Source: a bacterium (GTDB taxonomy: Bacteria > Patescibacteriota > Saccharimonadia > Saccharimonadales > JACDBH01). From it: DNA of 52,649 nucleotides. Below the pieces are notes generated by a model, which was not told the origin of the DNA, did no database searches, and saw only the letters and a program-made list of their open reading frames with translations. Below are positions 48,941 through 52,649 of the stretch, one piece after another; positions within the stretch are counted from its first letter, which is position 1; each line of letters opens with the position of its first letter. Location of the stretch: the NCBI GenBank assembly GCA_029557395.1, contig JAKQIK010000045.1, positions 1 through 52,649 of the forward strand, written 5' to 3'. The translations under genes were made by a program, and so were the position numbers.

Positions 48941-49273
48941 CTATTCTAACCGTTCTTTGATAATTTCGGTAATCGCACTAAGATGAGCCACATCAACAAC
49001 ATCGACCAAATCATACTGACTAGCTATCAAAATCAGCTCATTGAGGCTCTTGACCTGCTTGATACCGGCCGACAAATACTTAGCTTTGTCAGCCGTATCA
49101 TCGCTCGTACTATATTTAATTATATTAATTCTCAGCGATTCAGTCGCCTCACGCAAATCAAGCATTGCTTCACGCTCTTTTTTGTTCATAGTATTGAGGT
49201 TTTTTGCCATTGGCAAATTCATCACATACCGTTCTAGCTTACGAACTTCATTGTTCAGAGAAAAACTAGCCAT
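48941..49273 (-). CDS. Hypothetical four-helix protein next to rpsR
   Basis: A 110-residue all-helical protein. The pattern (LERYVMNLPMAKNLNTMNKKEREAMLDLREATESL...IKQVKSLNELILIASQYDL) recalls four-helix-bundle proteins of the 23S intervening-sequence/Avd type, but this is only a visual likeness. It follows rpsR by 6 nt in the ribosomal operon, so a ribosome-linked role is possible. Confidence 0.65.
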   Translation of the reverse strand: MASFSLNNEVRKLERYVMNLPMAKNLNTMNKKEREAMLDLREATESLRINIIKYSTSDDTADKAKYLSAGIKQVKSLNELILIASQYDLVDVVDVAHLSAITEIIKERLE

Positions 49274-49279
49274 CTATTA

Positions 49280-49483
49280 CTAACTATTAGCAACAAATGG
49301 CAGTAAAGCAAGGTGTCTAGCACGCTTGATAGCAGCCGACAATTGCCTCTGTTGGCTCTCAGTTAGGCCAGTTTTTTTACGGGTCTCAATCTGACCAAAC
49401 TGGTTTACGTATCGTTGCAATGTTTTGAAATCTTTGTGATCAAAATATGCTACGTCTGTTCTGTGTTTAAAAATCTTTGCCAT
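49280..49483 (-). CDS. rpsR: 30S ribosomal protein S18
   Basis: A 67-residue S18: FDHKDFKTLQRYVNQFGQIETRKKTGLTESQQRQLSAAIKRARHLALLPF matches the conserved core (with RKxTG and the C-terminal ARxLALLPF). The N-terminal extension seen in many S18 proteins is short. A strong GGAGG ribosome-binding site lies upstream. It binds S6 in the ribosome, and rpsF is upstream in the same operon. Confidence 0.96.
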   Translation of the reverse strand: MAKIFKHRTDVAYFDHKDFKTLQRYVNQFGQIETRKKTGLTESQQRQLSAAIKRARHLALLPFVANS

Positions 49484-49655
49484 AGTAAATTTCCTCCGGA
49501 AAAATATTTAATATTTAAAATTTAATAGTTGATATCTGTAGTAAATTAACCTAAGCTCAAAAAAACTCGCTTATCTATAGATTCTATATATTTACTTTTA
49601 TTGAGATTATCCAAGTGCCTGTCGACAAGTTTTAGGTAATTTTGGCTAGTGCAGT

Positions 49656-49733
49656 CTGGAGTGTAGGTCGAGCACAAAATCCGAGCTGTATTTAATATAC
49701 AGTGAAGATTTTTGGCGCAAAACCTACACCCAG
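49656..49733 (-). other. Long imperfect hairpin between ssb and rpsR
   Basis: The two ends pair over 12 bp with one bulge (CTGGGTGTAGGT with ACCTACACTCCAG on the minus strand). Inside, GCGCCAAAAATC pairs loosely with GATTTTGTGC, and CTGTAT/ATACAG (49686-49702) caps the structure. The whole spans 78 nt in the 270-bp gap. It could be a leader element controlling rpsR, a processing site or a small palindromic repeat. Confidence 0.55.
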
Positions 49734-49752
49734 AATGTGCAACCAAAATTGG

Positions 49753-50223
49753 TTAAAATGGGATGTCGTCGAGGTTGATTGGCTCATCACCAATGTCTTC
49801 TATCACTACGTCATCCTTTTTCTTGGATGATGCAGAAGATGGAGATTCACCGCCAGAATAGCCTTGTCCACCACCCTGGCTATCACCCTCACTACGTCCG
49901 CCGAGGAATGTCACATCCTGTGCGACTACTTCGACCTTGCTTCGTTTTTGACCATCCTGCTCCCAGCTACGAGATTGCAAGCGACCATTTACTAGACATG
50001 GGCGACCTTTGCTAAGATACTGTGATACTCGTTCACCCAATGGGCCCCAGGCAACTATATCAATATAGTCCGTTGCCTCTTGCCAGTTACCGTCTTGTCC
50101 CTTAAAGCTACGATTAAGTGCCAAGCTAAAGCTACAGACACTTTGCCCACTTGGAATAGTTCTAAGCTCTGGATCCCTGGTTAGGTTTCCCATTAAAATC
50201 ACTTGGTTGAAACTACGTGCCAT
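49753..50223 (-). CDS. ssb: Single-stranded DNA-binding protein
   Basis: A 156-residue SSB: OB fold (RSFNQVILMGNLTRDPELRTIPSGQSVCSFSLALNR), a Gly/Ser-rich linker and the acidic C-terminal tip LDDIPF that binds partner enzymes. Located between rpsF and rpsR, the common order rpsF-ssb-rpsR. Confidence 0.97.
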   Translation of the reverse strand: MARSFNQVILMGNLTRDPELRTIPSGQSVCSFSLALNRSFKGQDGNWQEATDYIDIVAWGPLGERVSQYLSKGRPCLVNGRLQSRSWEQDGQKRSKVEVVAQDVTFLGGRSEGDSQGGGQGYSGGESPSSASSKKKDDVVIEDIGDEPINLDDIPF

Positions 50224-50308
50224 ATGGCATCCTCCTTCTTATAGAAACTATGTTCTAATGATTATATTTGTATTCTTAAGTTACGCCTGCTTACACCAGC
50301 AGTCAAGT

Positions 50309-50698
50309 TTATTCTTCAGATTCAGTTTCGCTGTCGTCAGAATCATGTGATTCACTGCGAGCAGCGGCTTTTTCGGCTTTTTCAGCTTTTAGTGCTTCAG
50401 CCTTGGCTATCTTCTTTAGGTCTGGCTTGGTAATCAAAAAACGCACTACCTCATCTGTAATGTTCAGTGTATCGTTAATTTTTTGTACGGCCACACCTGG
50501 CAATTCAACAGTATAAAATACGTAAATCGCAAAGTCCTGCCCCTTGATAGGATAAGCCAGCTTTCGCTTGCCCCAATTATCGGTATTAGTAATTTTACCG
50601 CCATTATCAGCGATAATTTTTTCTACTTTTGCTGTTGCCTTTTCAAGGTCGATCTCTAGACCCTGATCATAAAGTACAGCAACTTCGTACTCTGCCAT
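50309..50698 (-). CDS. rpsF: 30S ribosomal protein S6
   Basis: A 129-residue S6 with the usual fold (YEVAVLYDQGLEIDLEKATAKVEKII...NWGKRKLAYPIKGQDFAIYVFY) and a charged tail rich in Glu, Lys and Ser. It pairs with S18 on the 30S platform. A GGAG ribosome-binding site lies just upstream, and a hairpin is found in its leader (50742-50794). Confidence 0.96.
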   Translation of the reverse strand: MAEYEVAVLYDQGLEIDLEKATAKVEKIIADNGGKITNTDNWGKRKLAYPIKGQDFAIYVFYTVELPGVAVQKINDTLNITDEVVRFLITKPDLKKIAKAEALKAEKAEKAAARSESHDSDDSETESEE

Positions 50699-50741
50699 AT
50701 TTCTCCTTTGGCTTTAACCAAAAAATCAGCTATAAAACCTG

Positions 50742-50794
50742 CTAATTCTTCTGGTATCTTGGTTGCATACCTTAGAGTTGCAACCCAGAATTAG
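50742..50794 (-). promoter_or_regulatory. Stem-loop in the rpsF leader
   Basis: Two nested perfect stems, CTAATTCT/AGAATTAG (50787-50794 with 50742-50749) and GGTTGCA/TGCAACC (inner), lie 44 nt before the rpsF start. Leaders of this operon bind the S6-S18 complex in many bacteria; the typical CCG bulge is not obvious here, so a link to that motif is only suggested. Confidence 0.5.
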
Positions 50795-50880
50795 TTAATA
50801 ACAGATACGATTATACACCTTGGTAGCAAAATTTACAAGCTTCACTAGCAACAAAACACCCTAAGCTTAGAGGTAGCCAT

Positions 50881-52649
50881 TTAGGCTTCTTCTGGTTCGG
50901 CAATCATATCATCACCACCAAACACATCGTCCATACTATTTACCAAAACTTCACGTGGCCTTGAGCCGTCGGCCGGGCTAATTATCCCCTGTTCTTCCAT
51001 CTGTTCCATTAGTCTAGCAGCCTTTCCATAGCCAATCCTGAGCCGCCTCTGTAGTAAGCTGGTCGAAGCTTTGCGCGCTTCTAGCACCACATGTACAGCA
51101 TCTCTAAATTCAGCTTCATCGCCCTGCGAACCGTCATTGCTATAATCTGCTACCACTCCGCCCTTGCCAATCTGGACAGGCTGGCTAACAACCTCGTTAT
51201 CATATTGCGGTGGACGTTGCATGCGTAAGAAGTCCATCACAGCCATTGTTTCGTCATCGGTAATAAATGCACCCTGGACACGCTTTGGTCTAGGCATATC
51301 AGTTGTGGCAAATAGCATGTCTCCCATACCGAGCAATTTTTCTGCACCTACCGAATCAATGATGGTCCTAGAATCAACCTGGCTAGCCACAGTAAATGCA
51401 ATCCTAGCCGGCACATTGGCCTTGATAAGTCCAGTAATAACATCGACAGATGGCCTCTGCGTTGCCAGCACAAGGTGTATACCAACAGCCCTTGCCTTCT
51501 GAGCAATACGCACAATCAGCGCCTCGACATCGCGAGCAGCCATCATCATCAGATCCGCTAGCTCATCGATGACTATAACAATATATGGCATAGTCTGATC
51601 TTTGTTGGCCACGTTATAATCGGCAATGTTTCGCTTCTTGTTTCCAGCAAGTGTTTTGTATCGCCGCTCCATCTCTGCTACCGACCATTTGAGTGCACTG
51701 ATACATTTTTCTGGCTCAGTAATCACAGGCGTTAACAGATGTGGAATATCGGCATACGGAGCCATTTCAACCTGCTTAGGATCTACCAATATCAATTTGA
51801 GGTCCGATGGGCTATTGCGATAAAGCAAGCTTGTCAGCAATGTATTGACCATGACAGATTTACCAGAGCCAGTCTGACCAGCTACAAGCAAATGAGGCAT
51901 TTTGTCTAGCGCACCAACGATCGGTACACCGGCGATATCCTTGCCAATTACTACACCAAGTGGATTTGTGATTTTTTTCCAATCAGATGAGCTCAAAATA
52001 CTCGACACTCTAACAGTTGCTGATTTGACGTTTGGTACTTCGATACCTACGGCTTTTTTGCCCGGGATAGGCGCTTCCATACGTATGGCATTGGCCCCCA
52101 GATCCAGAGCAATATTACTATCAAGAGCAGTAATTTTACTCAGCTTGACACCGGCTGGTGGCTTGAGCGTATATTGTGTTACCCTTGGTCCAATATTTGC
52201 CCCTTCCATCTCTACCTGAATATTAAAGTTATGCAATGTCTCTTGAATAGTCATAGCATTGGCTTCGACATCACCGGGATCGGCTTTGTCTTGTTTTTGA
52301 TTGAGCAAATCCATACCTGGGAACTTCCAGTCGGGGTCACTAGATGTAGTTAACGCCGAATGATCCTCTTGCTTACTAAGCTTTAGTGGGGCCGAGTTTT
52401 TCATCACTGATTTACCGCCAGACCGACTGTGTTCTACCGGCACGCCTTCGTTAAGTTGAAAATTACGCTTGCTTGCCGCTGTGCTCAGATTGACCATATC
52501 GTCTTCTTCGTCGGTCTTTTCTCTGCGCTTAAATATTTTTGCTATATTTCCAAGTACTAAAGGCGATATACCAAAGCTAAAGAACATCGCCAGTACTGCT
52601 AAGGCCAAGAATAATATACTTGCAGGGATTGGACTGAGTGCCGACAGCA
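50881..52649 (-). CDS. ftsK: DNA translocase FtsK/SpoIIIE (partial, runs off the window)
   Basis: The C-terminal 589 residues of FtsK. Seen here: the end of the membrane domain, a linker, then the RecA-like motor with Walker A LLVAGQTGSGKSVMVNTLL and Walker B YIVIVIDELADLMMMA, and the gamma winged helix (LLQRRLRIGYGKAARLMEQMEEQGI) that reads KOPS-like sites. The frame is open to the window edge, so the N-terminal membrane part lies outside. It pumps DNA at division and activates Xer recombination; a Xer recombinase is encoded at 7933. Confidence 0.95.
   Translation of the reverse strand, partial: LSALSPIPASILFLALAVLAMFFSFGISPLVLGNIAKIFKRREKTDEEDDMVNLSTAASKRNFQLNEGVPVEHSRSGGKSVMKNSAPLKLSKQEDHSALTTSSDPDWKFPGMDLLNQKQDKADPGDVEANAMTIQETLHNFNIQVEMEGANIGPRVTQYTLKPPAGVKLSKITALDSNIALDLGANAIRMEAPIPGKKAVGIEVPNVKSATVRVSSILSSSDWKKITNPLGVVIGKDIAGVPIVGALDKMPHLLVAGQTGSGKSVMVNTLLTSLLYRNSPSDLKLILVDPKQVEMAPYADIPHLLTPVITEPEKCISALKWSVAEMERRYKTLAGNKKRNIADYNVANKDQTMPYIVIVIDELADLMMMAARDVEALIVRIAQKARAVGIHLVLATQRPSVDVITGLIKANVPARIAFTVASQVDSRTIIDSVGAEKLLGMGDMLFATTDMPRPKRVQGAFITDDETMAVMDFLRMQRPPQYDNEVVSQPVQIGKGGVVADYSNDGSQGDEAEFRDAVHVVLEARKASTSLLQRRLRIGYGKAARLMEQMEEQGIISPADGSRPREVLVNSMDDVFGGDDMIAEPEEA

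Noticed and set aside
49546..49746. 66-codon minus-strand frame between ssb and rpsR with several cysteines
   Set aside because: It starts with TTG, has no ribosome-binding site, and overlaps a long hairpin that better explains the sequence. Conservation could change this view.
1..52649. CRISPR array or phage structural genes
   Set aside because: No regularly spaced repeats were seen, and no capsid, portal, terminase or tail-like proteins were recognised in the element.

Overview
The window looks like chromosome from a small-genome bacterium of the Candidate Phyla Radiation, most likely Saccharibacteria (TM7). This is an inference from gene content: a dense type IV pilus cluster with divergent pilins, a stand-alone VKOR-type thiol oxidoreductase, short divergent housekeeping proteins, an NrdR-like regulator, low G+C and many starts lying directly behind a -10 box. 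UGA is used as a stop, which argues against the Gracilibacteria/Absconditabacteria code.

Layout. 1-7.8 kb: tgt (minus), a self-contained 39-codon transcription unit, nrdR-like, a membrane trio (VKOR, family 2 glycosyltransferase, small membrane protein), tRNA-Asp and tRNA-Thr each followed by a copy of its own 3' end, a membrane foldase, a bPH-domain protein, tRNA-Arg and ndk. 7.9-25.5 kb: a Xer recombinase followed by a type IV pilus locus on the minus strand (pilM-N-O-small-B-T-C, major pilin, prepilin peptidase, three pseudopilins, a PilX-like protein and a large pilus-associated surface protein), interrupted by VapBC-type genes. 43.7-52.6 kb: ychF, a Crp/Fnr regulator, tlyA, efp, rpsR-ssb-rpsF and the 3' part of ftsK.

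Between them (25,585-43,739) lies an 18.14-kb integrated element. It is bounded by a 15-bp direct repeat that is the 5' coding sequence of ychF. At the left junction the native ychF promoter and first ten codons survive as an 18-codon stub. At the right junction a large serine integrase, preceded by an excisionase-like gene, overlaps the re-started ychF. Joining the two ends in silico rebuilds an attP with imperfect inverted arms and extends the integrase frame by 35 codons. Integration therefore both truncates the integrase and gives ychF a new GTG start and ribosome-binding site.

The element carries a complete diversity-generating retroelement (DGR): reverse transcriptase, an Avd-like helical protein, a 107-bp template repeat (TR), and a 659-residue target protein whose C-terminus is the variable repeat (VR). 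Of 24 TR/VR differences, 23 are at template adenines. The Avd-like gene is inverted relative to RT and TR and overlaps RT head to head. A strongly foldable RNA region lies between VR and TR. Other cargo: a Fic-MerR protein, a complete IS481-like insertion sequence with 6-bp target duplications, two further serine recombinases, a ParB-like protein, an XRE regulator with a palindromic operator, and a plus-strand operon of an AAA+-like ATPase, zinc-ribbon and small proteins ending in xis-int.
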